A DNA stretch of 64,000 bases from Actinomycetota bacterium (GTDB taxonomy: Bacteria > Actinomycetota > Nitriliruptoria > Nitriliruptorales > JAHWKO01). The notes below the pieces were generated by a model that was given only the letters and a program-made list of their open reading frames with translations, made no database searches and was not told the origin of the DNA. The translations under genes were made by a program, and so were the position numbers. Positions 1 through 8,321 of this stretch are shown piece after piece (within the stretch, counting starts at the first letter, position 1; the number at the start of each line of letters is the position of its first letter). The DNA is taken from assembly GCA_019347675.1 (NCBI GenBank), contig JAHWKW010000018.1, positions 1-64,000 of the forward strand, given 5' to 3'.

Positions 1-92
1 ACCAGCAGATCGCCACTCCGTTCGAATGGAAGTTCACCCGAACCGATCTCGACCGCGTTCTGGCCCGCTGCGACATGGCCGCCGCAGCCTGA
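1..92 (+). pseudogene. IS630-family transposase, C-terminal end (cut by window edge)
   Basis: The frame that starts at base 3 ends PFEWKFTRTDLDRVLARCD then a short Ala run and TGA at 90-92. The PF-x-WKFTR-x-DL pattern is the usual tail of IS630/Tc1-like DDE transposases. Only about 29 codons are inside the window, so I cannot tell whether the gene is intact upstream. It is followed directly by an IS3 fragment, so it belongs to a pile of mobile remnants. Confidence 0.6.
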
Positions 93-147
93 ACCGATAC
101 GTCAACGAACTTCCGTGCCAGAGCACTTAGGTGTGCCGCGCGCGTGA

Positions 148-455
148 GATGGGTGGAGGGACGCGGAACACGACCGGTTCAACTCGATCGAGCACGCCCG
201 GGCGTTCTGCCGCACCTTCTTCGGTTGGTACAACCATCAGCACCGGCACTCGGGCATCGGCCTGATGACCCCCGCCGACGTGCACTACGGCCGCGCCGCC
301 ACGATCACCGCCGCCGGCAGCCAGGTCCTCCACGCCGCCTACACCACACACCCCGAACGGTTCTGTTCCGCAAGCCACCCGCGCCACCGGCACTGCCCGC
401 CACCGTCTGGATCAACTGCCCCGACGACACCAACAAGGAGCAGCCGGCTCAGTAA
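148..455 (+). pseudogene. IS3-family transposase (OrfB) C-terminal remnant, frameshifted
   Basis: Reading from 166 gives FNSIEHARAFCRTFFGWYN followed by HQHRHSGIGLMTPADVHYG, the conserved end of the IS3 OrfB integrase core, where the new strand is grafted in the sentence W-YN-x2-R-PH/HS-GI. An in-frame stop at 145-147 removes everything upstream, including the catalytic Asp residues. Near 360 the homology passes into another frame (FRKPPAPPALPATVWIN to the stop at 453-455), so a single-base indel also broke this tail. It is a dead remnant with no visible start codon. Confidence 0.7.
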
Positions 456-482
456 TTCCTCAAAGCTCTTGTCTCAACAAGC

Positions 483-665
483 TTGACAGGTTTCGATCTC
501 TACGGCGTGGACGCGAGCACCGTCCATCGCTGGGAGCGCACCGGGCGACTGCGGACAGCTCGCCGAGACCCGGGTGGGACGAAGTACTGGCTGGCCGTCG
601 AGATCCTCGCCGACGGTCGCCGACCCGCCCGTCCCTGCGGAGCCCGATCGCCGGCTGGAGGTTGA
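483..665 (+). pseudogene. Excisionase/MerR-like HTH fragment
   Basis: The translation contains YGVDASTVHRWERTGRLRTA, then PGGTKYW, the recognition helix plus wing of the small HTH proteins used as excisionases or BldC-like regulators. A proper N-terminal beta/helix portion is absent because the frame opens within the fold. It sits 50 bp before a broken tyrosine recombinase, the xis-int order typical of actinobacterial integrative elements. I infer that this was the directionality factor of the decayed element. No ribosome binding site is convincing. Confidence 0.5.
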
Positions 666-710
666 TAGTTTCGTCGAGGTCACCCGCCGCCGGCGGCGGA
701 GGGCCAGCTG

Positions 711-2143
711 ATGACGGCGCCCCGAGTGGCCAACCTCGTTCGCGATGCGCTACGTCGCGACGGCGCCTACGACTTCGGGCTCGGCGTCGTCCTGCGGGCG
801 CCGACCGTTCCCCGCGGGTCGGGCGCCTCGGCGAGCTACCGCATCGAGCACCGTCTCGCTCCGCTGCTGCCGGGCAAGCCCGCCGCGACCCGTCGTCAGA
901 GCTACGCGCGTGATCTGAACGTGGCCTACGCCCGCGCCCGGGCCGTGTTCGAGGAGATGCAGCAGCGCGCCGCCGGCACGTTCGCTGAGTACCACACCGA
1001 CGTGCCGTTCGGTGAGGTCGTGGAACGCTGGCACGCCCCACCCGCGCTGGGGCGCCCACTACCCCGCGAAGGTCGCCAGCCTGCTGCGCTGCTGGGTCAC
1101 CGCCGACGACATCGTCGTGCCGTGGCGCGCCTCGGGACCACCGACGCCGATCGCGTCCATCCCGATCGGCGCGCTTACGGCTGACCACTACAACCAAGCG
1201 CTGGAGCACGTCCGTCAGGCCCGCGCGCACCGCACGTACACCGAGGTCCATGGGCTGGTCGTGCAGATCCTCAAGTGGGCCTCGCCGACCGGTACCTGCG
1301 TCAACCGGTACCTGCGTCCCACCGACAGCGGCCTGCTCTCGCAACTCCCCCTGGCCCGCGCCGATGACCGTTCAGCACCGTCCGGGCTCACTCCCTCTAT
1401 CCCGCCGGACGAGATCCCACCGCTCCCCAGCGTGGTCGCATTCACCGACGTCGCCGGGGAGCTGTTCGACCATCGGCGTCCACGCTCCTCAACCTGCTCG
1501 CGTTCGCGGGCCTGCGGATCAGCGAGGCCCTGGCGCTCCGACACGATGACCGGCTCCAGCGGGGAGCTGACAGCTGCTGGCGGATCGAGGTGCGTGAGCA
1601 GGTTCACCGCTCACAGCGCCGCACCATCCCCCGAAGTGGCGTAAGCGACGTTGGGTCTTCGTGCCGCACTGGCTCACCCCGGACTTCGACGCCCTGGTCG
1701 CCGCTACACGGGCCGGTGACCTGCTGTTCCCGTCCCCGGGCAGACGCGTTCGGAGGGCGGAGGTCGGATGGATCCGGTCGGTGTCGGCTACCACCCCGAC
1801 ACGAACTGGCGCCAACGGGTATGGGGGAAGGTCGTCGAAGCGACACCGGACTGGCCCGAACGTGACGACTGGCGGCCACCCGACTGTGGCCCTCCGCCGG
1901 CTGGCAAGCAGTCCGAGCGACGCTGGCGATGGCCGGTGCACACACTCCGCCATGTCTGCGCCACCTACCAGCTCAACGTCCTGGGTCTCGACCCCGACGA
2001 TGTCGCCAAGTTCTTTGGTCACCGCTCCGGTGTGCAGGTCTCGGGAGATGTACGTGCGGGTCCGCGCCAACCTCTTCGGCCGAGCCGCCACCGCCAGCCA
2101 GGCTGCCGGCGACCCTCGGACCCTTCCGTCTGAGAACTCATGA
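711..2143 (+). pseudogene. Tyrosine recombinase (phage-type integrase), multiply frameshifted
   Basis: The N-terminal arm/SAM-like part reads from ATG 711, moves frame near 1015 (PRWGAHYPAKVASLLRCWV), continues through a core-binding region near 1150-1290, and reappears as LLNLLAFAGLRISEALALRH around 1485-1550, the first catalytic Arg box. The H-x-x-R box is HTLRHVCATYQ near 1940-1970, followed by KFFGHRSGVQV, and the putative catalytic Tyr appears in another frame (SREMYVRVRANLFG), ending at 2143. At least four frame changes are needed, so the gene is dead. With the HTH upstream it marks the site of an old integrated element; no att repeat was recognised. Confidence 0.75.
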
Positions 2144-2558
2144 CCGCATTTCGGCCGCTTGGAGCGGGCGACGAGCGCGTACACCGCGCCATCGTCGGCG
2201 CGATGGGCGGTGGGACAACCACGGGACCGCTCTCGTGGTCAGCGACGCGTTCCCGTGCGCTTCCTTGTCGAGCGGCGATCGTCGACTGTCACCCCGTCAG
2301 GCAGTAGTGAAGCCGCCTCGAAGTCCGACCGCGGAGGCCTCTGCGCATAGACTGGCCGCTGGTGCCACGTGATGGCACCGGAGTCGGTCGTAACCGTGCC
2401 ATAGAAGCTCTTCTAGCGGGGTTCTGCACCAACCTTCGACGTGCGACTTCACCGCAGTTCTTCCCACGCTTTTCCCTCGTGGGAAAGAACCCCGTCATCG
2501 TTGCCGGGAGCAGCCATCCGCAGCGTTGACCGCCGCCCGGCGAACGTGTCCGCGCGCC
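2144..2558. other. Gene-free gap between integrase remnant and PIN toxin
   Basis: I see no ORF with recognisable motifs or a credible ribosome binding site on either strand. The sequence is slightly less GC-rich than its surroundings near 2400-2480. It is probably leftover mobile-element DNA. Confidence 0.4.
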
Positions 2559-2957
2559 TCAGGCCTCGTCGGGGAACCCGGCGGGGTTCACGACGGGGAT
2601 GTCGCGCCACGAACCGAGTGCGTGCAGGTGGCGGTCGCCGCTCACGATGAGGTCGGCGTCCCCCTCGGCCGCCGCTTCGAGTACCCGGTTGTCGGCGGGA
2701 TCGTCCTCGATGTCATGAACCGCCTCGCGCGGTTCCACAAGTTCGCCGAGCCGGAGCAGCTGCGCCACCACCTCCTCGGCGTACGCACGTTCCCAATCGA
2801 ACTTGTCGACCAGGACCCGGGCGAGCTCGGCCAGCAAGGGCCGGGACACGATCATCGTCAACTCGCCAGAGAGCACCCGCCGGTACACGGCTTCGGGTGG
2901 CCCACCGGGGAACACGAACGCGGAGATGACCACGTTCGTGTCGAGCACGACCCTCAC
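2559..2957 (-). CDS. PIN-domain toxin (VapC-like, COG1569 type)
   Basis: A 132-residue PIN nuclease of the 'putative toxin-antitoxin system toxin component, PIN family' group. It opens MRVVLDTNVVISAFVFPGGP with the first catalytic Asp at residue 6. Later acidic positions include Glu in LLAELARVL and the cluster DPADNRVLEAA plus VSGDRHL, giving a complete acidic pocket for metal-dependent RNA cleavage. The GTG start (revcomp of 2955-2957) overlaps the stop of the upstream RHH gene by four bases (GTGA), so the pair is translationally coupled in the order antitoxin then toxin. All expected catalytic residues are present, so it is probably functional. The RNA target is unknown. Confidence 0.85.
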   Translation of the reverse strand: MRVVLDTNVVISAFVFPGGPPEAVYRRVLSGELTMIVSRPLLAELARVLVDKFDWERAYAEEVVAQLLRLGELVEPREAVHDIEDDPADNRVLEAAAEGDADLIVSGDRHLHALGSWRDIPVVNPAGFPDEA

Positions 2958-3208
2958 CCGTGGCGGGCTTGCTGGATCAACCGCTCGACGTCGTCCTCGT
3001 CTTCGATGGCCAGGCCCCGAGCACGCGCGGCGCCGTAGCGCTGGAGGATCTCGAAGCGTCCGGTTTCCTGGTAGGCCTGGTAGACGCGCAGCATCTCCCG
3101 GAACAGCTCGCTCTTGTTCCGGCCCTGCTGCTCCGCCAGGCGCTCGAAGTCACGCGCGAGGTCCGGGGGCACCGAGACCGACAGCACCTTCGACGCTCGC
3201 TCCGCCAC
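2954..3208 (-). CDS. Ribbon-helix-helix antitoxin
   Basis: An 84-residue protein with the RHH core KVLSVSVPPDLARDFERLAE followed by QGRNKSELFREMLR: an N-terminal beta strand then two helices that bind DNA as a dimer. The C-terminal half (QAYQETGRFEILQRYG...) would wrap the PIN toxin. I chose GTG at 3208 because AGAGAGG lies five bases upstream; an in-frame GTG at 3223 would overlap the proposed operator. Its stop overlaps the PIN toxin start by four bases. RHH antitoxins usually repress their own promoter, and a 17-bp imperfect palindrome lies directly upstream. Confidence 0.8.
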   Translation of the reverse strand: MAERASKVLSVSVPPDLARDFERLAEQQGRNKSELFREMLRVYQAYQETGRFEILQRYGAARARGLAIEDEDDVERLIQQARHG

Positions 3209-3220
3209 CGTGACCTCTCT

Positions 3221-3237
3221 CACACTCTTCGAGTATG
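3221..3237. promoter_or_regulatory. Candidate operator of the RHH/PIN operon
   Basis: CACACTCTTCGAGTATG is an imperfect palindrome: two 7-bp arms (6 of 7 pair) around TTC. It lies 13 bp upstream of the antitoxin start and next to a TACACT -10-like hexamer on the minus strand. Its position fits autoregulation by the RHH protein, which is inferred and not shown. Confidence 0.4.
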
Positions 3238-3357
3238 ACAGTGTATGAACGAGGCCGGTCATCGGCAACCGCGGGGAATCGTGGTTGTCGCGCGGGTCCC
3301 GTTCGTCCTCGGGGCGCGCGTAAGCGCGCCTGGAGTGGCTCGAGCTTCTGGTGTCGG

Positions 3358-3759
3358 CTACGGGCGAGTTCCTTGGTGGAGTCTGCCGGGTGAGGATGCG
3401 GACTCCCTCCACGACCTGGAGTCGAGGAGGTTGGCGTCGCCCGTGACGATGACGTCGGCGCTGCCCGTGATGGCGGCTTCCAGGACGCGGTTGTCGTCGG
3501 CGTCTCGAACCAGGTCGAGGGTCAGGGTCGGGCGAACGACACGCGAGGCGAGAGCGATCAGCTCGATCACCTCGTCGACATCGCCGAACATCTCCCCGAG
3601 CTTGGGGTAGGCCAGCACCCGCCGGAGCTCGTCCAGCAGTGCGGGGCTGGTCACGACCTCGAACCGTCCGGCCGGCGCTGCCTCAACCACATCGCCGGGC
3701 GGGCCACTCCAACCGAGCCCGGACACCCAGGTGTTGGTGTGGAGTACAGCCCGGGTCAC
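3358..3759 (-). pseudogene. Second PIN-domain toxin, degenerate
   Basis: This is a paralogous PIN protein, and two lesions argue that it is dead. The canonical N-terminal LDTN is LHTN (MTRAVLHTNTWVSGL), replacing the first metal-binding Asp with His. The C-terminus drifts out of frame near 3412: the expected continuation EGVRILTRQTPP lies in another frame. The remaining DADDNRVLEAA and VTGDANLLD motifs are intact. The GTG start overlaps by four bases the stop of a truncated upstream antitoxin remnant, the same layout as the neighbouring live pair. Confidence 0.7.
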
Positions 3760-3836
3760 GACACCTTCCGGGCCGCCTCGATCGCCTCATCGACCGCGGT
3801 CGGATCCAAACCTGCAGAGGCACCCGTCGGTGGACA
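3756..3836 (-). pseudogene. Antitoxin C-terminal remnant upstream of the degenerate PIN gene
   Basis: The frame ending at 3756 reads GLDPTAVDEAIEAARKVS and stops by overlapping the PIN start (GTGA). It resembles the tail of a small antitoxin. No start codon or DNA-binding domain is left upstream, which supports the view that this second TA locus is a relic. Confidence 0.4.
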
Positions 3837-4085
3837 TGCCTGAGTCGACGTCGCAGACGCTGCATGCGACGCTCAGCACCAACGGCGTAGAGGGAGACCG
3901 GATGCCGCGTGTTCCAGCCCATGGCATAGAGACCGCACCCGACACCAGCACCGATCATCTGAAGCGGCTTGACGAACGGTTCGGTCAGTGCTGAACATCG
4001 TCGGTGCGATGGCCCGCGCGCCAACCGTCATCGGCGAGTTCACCAGCGCCGAGGCGGCGATCGCTACGAACGGGTCCGGTGTCGA
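3837..4085. other. Short gap with a possible coupled 33-codon ORF
   Basis: One frame (GTG 3988 to TGA 4087-4089) encodes LNIVGAMARAPTVIGEF and more, and its stop overlaps the next gene's ATG (ATGA). I do not recognise it. It may be the tail of a deleted gene whose only remaining role is translational coupling to the hydrolase. Confidence 0.3.
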
Positions 4086-4910
4086 ATGAGCCAGAACGCG
4101 GCCGTCACGGTGGAGGACGTCGGGTTCCCGGGGAGCACCGGGGCGCGACTCGCGGGCGTCCTCCACCGCCCCGACGGCGGGGCTGTCGGGAGCGTCCTGC
4201 TGGCCCACTGCTTCACCTGCTCGAAGGACCTGCACACCACCACACGGATCGCAGGCGCCCTCGCGGAAGCGGGCTACGCGGTGCTGCGGTTCGACTTCAC
4301 CGGGATCGGTGCGAGTGGGGGCGACTTCCGCGACAAGACCGTGTCGCGCAACGTTCGCGATCTCGTGCTGGCCGCGACCCACCTCATCGAGCGTGGCTAC
4401 GGACCCTGCGGGCTCGTCGGCCACAGCCTCGGAGGTGCAGCGGTGCTGCTCGCGGCGGCGCGGATGCGGACGGTCCGGAGTGTCGCCGTGCTGGGTGCAC
4501 CGGCGACAGTCAGCCACGTCCGGCACCTCATGGTCGACGACGAGGAGGCCATCAGGCGTGACGGCGTCGCACAAGTCGTGATCGGCGGGCGGCCGTTCCC
4601 CATCTCGCGCGACTTCCTCGACGACCTCGACACCCATGACGTCCTCGCCGCGGTCGAGAGCCTCGGTCGGCCTCTTCTCGTGCTCCACGCTGTCAATGAT
4701 GAGGTCGTGCCCGTGAACGACGGTGAGGCGATCTTCGCGGCCGCTCGCCAGCCGAAGAGCTTCGTTCCGCTGATCGGCGCCGACCATCTGCTCACCGACC
4801 GGGGTGAGGCCGCACACGCCGCACAGACGCTCGTTGGATGGCTCGACACGACGCTCAGAGGCGGAGGCGACGACCGACCTGGCCGCGGCGATCAGCGCCC
4901 CGACCAGTAG
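4086..4910 (+). CDS. Alpha/beta hydrolase
   Basis: A 274-residue serine hydrolase. The nucleophile elbow GHSLGG sits in the middle of the protein after an oxyanion-type LLAHCFTCSKDL segment. The acid is probably in LHAVNDEVVPV and the catalytic His in IGADHLLTD near the C-terminus, so a complete triad is visible. The family (COG1073-like) is often found as the N-terminal half of a hydrolase-OsmC fusion involved in peroxide or small-molecule metabolism; here the protein ends after the hydrolase with a short charged tail and no OsmC domain. Substrate unknown. ATG 4086 overlaps the stop of a short upstream frame. Confidence 0.8.
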   Translation: MSQNAAVTVEDVGFPGSTGARLAGVLHRPDGGAVGSVLLAHCFTCSKDLHTTTRIAGALAEAGYAVLRFDFTGIGASGGDFRDKTVSRNVRDLVLAATHLIERGYGPCGLVGHSLGGAAVLLAAARMRTVRSVAVLGAPATVSHVRHLMVDDEEAIRRDGVAQVVIGGRPFPISRDFLDDLDTHDVLAAVESLGRPLLVLHAVNDEVVPVNDGEAIFAAARQPKSFVPLIGADHLLTDRGEAAHAAQTLVGWLDTTLRGGGDDRPGRGDQRPDQ

Positions 4911-5083
4911 CTCTCCGCTGCTCGGAAGTCCCGTAGGGCGTGCGGTCCGTTGCGTTGCCCGAGCCGGCGGTAGAAGCCCTCACGGTCGATCACCCGGTTG
5001 CGACGCGTACCTGTGCTGGGACTGCGGGGGACGTCGGGTGACTGCTTCGACAGGTCGCGGACGTCGCTGTTGTTCAAACGTGG
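4892..5083 (-). CDS. Small basic hypothetical protein (doubtful)
   Basis: This frame encodes about 64 residues from ATG 5083 (MPRLNNSDVRDLSKQSPDV...) with GAGG upstream, ends YWSGR, and overlaps the end of the hydrolase by 19 bases on the opposite strand. It would be transcribed divergently from merR across the dyad at 5101-5114. No domain is recognised, and the composition could equally be noise. Confidence 0.25.
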   Translation of the reverse strand, partial: PRLNNSDVRDLSKQSPDVPRSPSTGTRRNRVIDREGFYRRLGQRNGPHALRDFRAAESYWSGR

Positions 5084-5100
5084 CATCCTCCGCACCTCAA

Positions 5101-5114
5101 CCCTTACGTTAGTG
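5101..5114. promoter_or_regulatory. Dyad site A upstream of merR-prfC
   Basis: CCCTTACGTTAGTG is a near-palindrome centred on ACGT. A very similar site (CCCTCACGTTAGGG) lies at 8303-8316. MerR-family proteins bind dyads placed in a long -35/-10 spacer. Here TTACGT (5104-5109) and TAGGAT (5128-5133) would be separated by 18 bp, and the merR start is 56 bp after the dyad. The assignment as autoregulatory operator is inference. Confidence 0.5.
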
Positions 5115-5169
5115 AAGGTATCTGCGGTAGGATGGCGGATCCACGTCGGACGAGCAGCCGGGGGACCGC

Positions 5170-5586
5170 ATGGTCCGGGACGCGATCCATCAGATCGGCG
5201 AGGTCGCCGATCGGGTCGGGCTGTCGTTGCGCACGGTGCGCTACTACGAGGAGGTCGGGCTGATCGAACCGTCGGACCGCACGGCCGGCGGGTTCCGGCT
5301 GTACAGCGACGATGACATCGCGCGCCTGGAGCTGATCAAGCGCATGAAGCCGCTGGGCTTCACGCTGGACGAGATGCGCGACCTGCTCGAGGTGCGCCGT
5401 CGGTTGCGGTTCGACGATCTGGACGTCGATGAGCGGGCGCGGGCGGCGGATCGGTTGGCGATGTATGCCGAGGCCGCCTCTGCCAAGTGCGAGGAACTTC
5501 GCGGCAAGCTTCAGGCGGCGGAGGCGTTCGTTGAGTCCTTGCGGTCGGAGACGACCAGCCACCCCAGGTCCACCCCGAGGCGCTGA
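5170..5586 (+). CDS. MerR-family transcriptional regulator
   Basis: A 138-residue protein. Residues about 6-40 form the MerR winged HTH (HQIGEVADRVGLSLRTVRYY, then EEVGLIEPS), followed by FRLYSDDDIARLELIKRMK and GFTLDEMRDLLE. A long helical dimerisation segment follows (about 80-130), with a single Cys in AKCEELRG and no metal-binding cysteine cluster. The ligand is therefore probably not a metal of the classical MerR kind. Start ATG 5170 follows GGGGGA. It ends 7 bp before prfC, so the two are almost certainly cotranscribed. The shared dyad suggests it also controls the ADP-ribosylglycohydrolase/pncB intergenic promoter. Confidence 0.85.
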   Translation: MVRDAIHQIGEVADRVGLSLRTVRYYEEVGLIEPSDRTAGGFRLYSDDDIARLELIKRMKPLGFTLDEMRDLLEVRRRLRFDDLDVDERARAADRLAMYAEAASAKCEELRGKLQAAEAFVESLRSETTSHPRSTPRR

Positions 5587-5593
5587 GCCGACC

Positions 5594-7174
5594 TTGTCGA
5601 CCACGTCGTCCCCCGCCCTGGATCCTGCACGCGCGGCTGCGCGGCGTCGCACGTTCGCGATCATTTCGCATCCGGATGCGGGCAAGACGACCCTGACGGA
5701 GAAGTTCCTGCTGTACTCGGGTGCGATCCACCAGGCCGGGGCGGTGCGGTCAAGGAAGGTGGAGCGGACCGCGACGTCGGACTGGATGGCGTTGGAGCGG
5801 CAGCGTGGCATCTCGATCAGCTCCGCGGTGGTGCGCTTCGACCACCGTGGGGTGACGTTCAACCTGCTGGACACGCCCGGGCACCGCGACTTCTCCGAGG
5901 ACACCTACCGGGTGCTGTCCGCGGTGGACGCCGCGGTGATGGTGCTGGACGCGGCCAAGGGCGTCGAACACCAGACGCGGAAACTGTTCGCGGTGTGCCG
6001 CCGGCGTGGCACGCCGCTGCTGACGTTCGTGAACAAGATGGACCGCCCGTCGCTGGATCCGCTGGCGATCCTCGACGACATCGAGGCGCAGATCGGCCTC
6101 GAACCGGTCCCGGTCACCTGGCCCGTGAAGTCCCGCGGACAGTTCCACGGGGTCGTCGACCGGCGTGATCGTGTGGTGCATCGGTTCGCCCGGACCGCCC
6201 ACGGGTCCACCAAGGCCCCGGAGCGCCAGCAGCCGTGGGATGGACAGGACGACCCGGACGGAACCGTCGACGAGCAGCTGGCGTTGCTGGACGCGGTGCA
6301 CGACCCGGTCGACCTCGCCGGCTTCCGGGACGGGCGATCCACGCCGGTGTTCTTCGGGTCGGCGCTGTCGAACTTCGGGGTGCGGCTGCTGCTGGACGCG
6401 CTGGTGGACCTGGCTCCCGCCCCGCAGCCGCGTGCGGACGTTGCCGGCGACCCGCGCCCGTTGGACGCCCCATTCTCGGCGTACGTGTTCAAGGTGCAGG
6501 CCAACATGGACCCGCGGCACCGCGACCGCATCGCGTTCCTCCGGATCTGCTCGGGACGGTTCGAACGAGGCATGACCGCGACCTGCGCGCGGACCGGGCA
6601 GCCGTTCGCGATGCGCTACGCCCACGAAGTATCCGGCCAGGGCCGCGCCACCGCGGACGTGGCCTGGCCCGGCGACGTGATCGGGCTGGTCAACGCCTCG
6701 GATCTGACGATCGGCGACACCCTCTACGTCGACGAACCGGTCGCGTTCCCGTCCCCGCCGACGTTCGCACCGGAGCACTTCCGCCGCATCCGCCCGACCG
6801 ACCGGACCCGCTACAAGCAGTTTCGCCGCGGCCTGTCCGAGCTGGACGAGGAGGGCGTCATCCAGGTTCTGCGCGACCCCCAGCTCGGCGACCAGGCGCC
6901 GCTGCTGGCCGCGGTCGGGGTCCTGCAGTTCGACGTCACGATCTGGCGGCTCGAGCACGAGTTCGGCGCCCTGGCCGAGCTCGATGACGTCGACTACCAG
7001 CTGGCCCGCCGCACCGACCGCGCCGGCGCCAGGACCCTGCGAGACGCTCGCGCCGCCGACGTCTACCACCGCTCCGACGGCACCCCTCTCGCGCTGTTCC
7101 GCAACCGCTTCGCGCTCGAGCGGCTCGAACGCGACCTGCCCGGCCTGACCCTGGACGCCATCGTCACCCTCTGA
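5594..7174 (+). CDS. prfC: Peptide chain release factor 3
   Basis: A 526-residue translational GTPase that recycles RF1/RF2 from the ribosome after peptide release. G1 is SHPDAGKTT (residues 25-33), switch II DTPGH (93-97) and NKMD (147-150). The segment SDWMALERQRGIS and the RF3-type C-terminal domains (FPSPPTFAPEHFRRIRP..., GVLQFDV) separate it from EF-G and tetracycline-protection proteins. Length matches the family (about 530). Start TTG 5594 is chosen because it lies just upstream of the conserved ARRRTFAIISHPDAGK segment; upstream ORF sequence overlaps merR. Having a MerR regulator as operon partner is unusual for RF3. Confidence 0.9.
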   Translation: MSTTSSPALDPARAAARRRTFAIISHPDAGKTTLTEKFLLYSGAIHQAGAVRSRKVERTATSDWMALERQRGISISSAVVRFDHRGVTFNLLDTPGHRDFSEDTYRVLSAVDAAVMVLDAAKGVEHQTRKLFAVCRRRGTPLLTFVNKMDRPSLDPLAILDDIEAQIGLEPVPVTWPVKSRGQFHGVVDRRDRVVHRFARTAHGSTKAPERQQPWDGQDDPDGTVDEQLALLDAVHDPVDLAGFRDGRSTPVFFGSALSNFGVRLLLDALVDLAPAPQPRADVAGDPRPLDAPFSAYVFKVQANMDPRHRDRIAFLRICSGRFERGMTATCARTGQPFAMRYAHEVSGQGRATADVAWPGDVIGLVNASDLTIGDTLYVDEPVAFPSPPTFAPEHFRRIRPTDRTRYKQFRRGLSELDEEGVIQVLRDPQLGDQAPLLAAVGVLQFDVTIWRLEHEFGALAELDDVDYQLARRTDRAGARTLRDARAADVYHRSDGTPLALFRNRFALERLERDLPGLTLDAIVTL

Positions 7175-7313
7175 TGCGGCGGCCGGTCCGACCGGGGACC
7201 GCGCCGAGCAACCTCCACGTCGACCACCCGGTCGTTGGTGCATACCGCGGTGGGCGCTCCAGGCGACGGTCCCCGACCCCCAAGCGCGGCACGGACGCAC
7301 GTGCGGGACCGGG

Positions 7314-8256
7314 TCAACCATCGCGCACGGCCGACGCCTCGAACAGCTGATCGGCGAGCCGACGTAAGGTCACGGTTGGTTCGACCTTGGCGTTCCAGCC
7401 GGGCGGGATCGCGTCCTCGCCCAGGTAGCCGCCGCACACCGGTCCCGGCCATCCCCGCGACCGTGTCGGTGTCCCCGCCGAGGCGGACGGCGAACTCCAC
7501 CACGTCCGGCCAGGAGTCGGGACGCAGCAGAAACGCGTACAGCGCAGCCGGCACGGCATCCACCGCGAGCGCAGACGTGCCCAGCCGGCTGGCGACGGCT
7601 GTGACGTCGTCGACCGGCAGCAACGAACCGACAGCTTCCAGACGTCCCACCATCGTGTCCGTGTCGGCCCACCGGATCAGCTTCGCGATCACCGCCTGCG
7701 GATCGATCCCACCCGACGGAGCATCCAGGGCCAGTGCGACCGCGATCGCTTGCACCGCCGCAGCGTCGACCGCGTGCGGGTGACCGTGGGTGCAGCGCGC
7801 CTGCGCACGCGCCAGGCGGTCCACCTCCGTCAGGTCCCCGTGTGCGAGTAGCGCCAGCGGCGCCACCCGCATCGCTGCCCCGTCCGTCGCCGAGCCGAGC
7901 CCATCGAACGCATCGAGCACCGCCCGCTCCCACGACACGCCACGTCCGAGCTCCTCCACGAGCGCCGGGATGGTGCTGCCCCATCCGCGGTCGGGCTCGG
8001 CCCGGTACGCGTGCACGAGCGCCCGCGACAGGTGCACCGGATCCAGCCCGCCGCGTGCGACGAGACTATTGGCGACCGCGATCGTCAGCACCGTGTCGTC
8101 GGTGTGCTGCAGCCGACGGGCCCTGGCGACGTGCCGTTGGATCAACAGTCCCGATTGGTCGCCAGGCCGCGGCGGACCGCCCTCGAACGCTGCGCCCACA
8201 GCGTCGCCGACGGCACTGCCCAACAGGGCACCACGGAAGCGAGACCTCGTCGACAA
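7314..8256 (-). pseudogene. ADP-ribosylglycohydrolase (DraG/ARH family), C-terminal frameshift
   Basis: This enzyme family removes ADP-ribose from proteins or small acceptors using two Mg ions. The N-terminal FRGALLGSAVGDAVGAAFEG and TDDT (residues 52-55) motifs are intact, as is the C-terminal metal motif GGDTDTVAGMAG. Immediately after that, near 7440, homology jumps frame: the expected tail CGGYLGEDAIPPGWNAKVEP continues in the next frame to a stop at 7314. The unshifted frame runs on through nonsense to 7063. All catalytic residues precede the break, so the protein could be partly active, or the shift could be a sequencing error. TTG 8256 follows GGGAGG. It is divergent from pncB. Confidence 0.75.
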
Positions 8257-8302
8257 CGGCTGCCTCCCATCGTTCGGACATCCCGACAGCCCATCGGGTC
8301 TA

Positions 8303-8316
8303 CCCTCACGTTAGGG
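8303..8316. promoter_or_regulatory. Dyad site B between the ADP-ribosylglycohydrolase and pncB genes
   Basis: CCCTCACGTTAGGG is a perfect dyad apart from the two central-flank bases, matching site A upstream of merR in 12 of 14 positions. It lies 47 bp from the hydrolase start on one side and just before the chosen pncB start on the other, so it could serve both divergent genes. A half-match (CCCTTACG) occurs at 9751-9758, upstream of the macrodomain gene. Confidence 0.5.
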
Positions 8317-8321
8317 TTGGG

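Noticed and set aside
460-1344. 294-codon minus-strand frame across the integrase remnant
   Set aside because: Arg-rich, no motifs; the plus strand carries clear, though broken, recombinase homology.
8066-8281. 71-codon minus-strand ORF near the ADP-ribosylglycohydrolase start
   Set aside because: Overlaps the true start in another frame with no motif.
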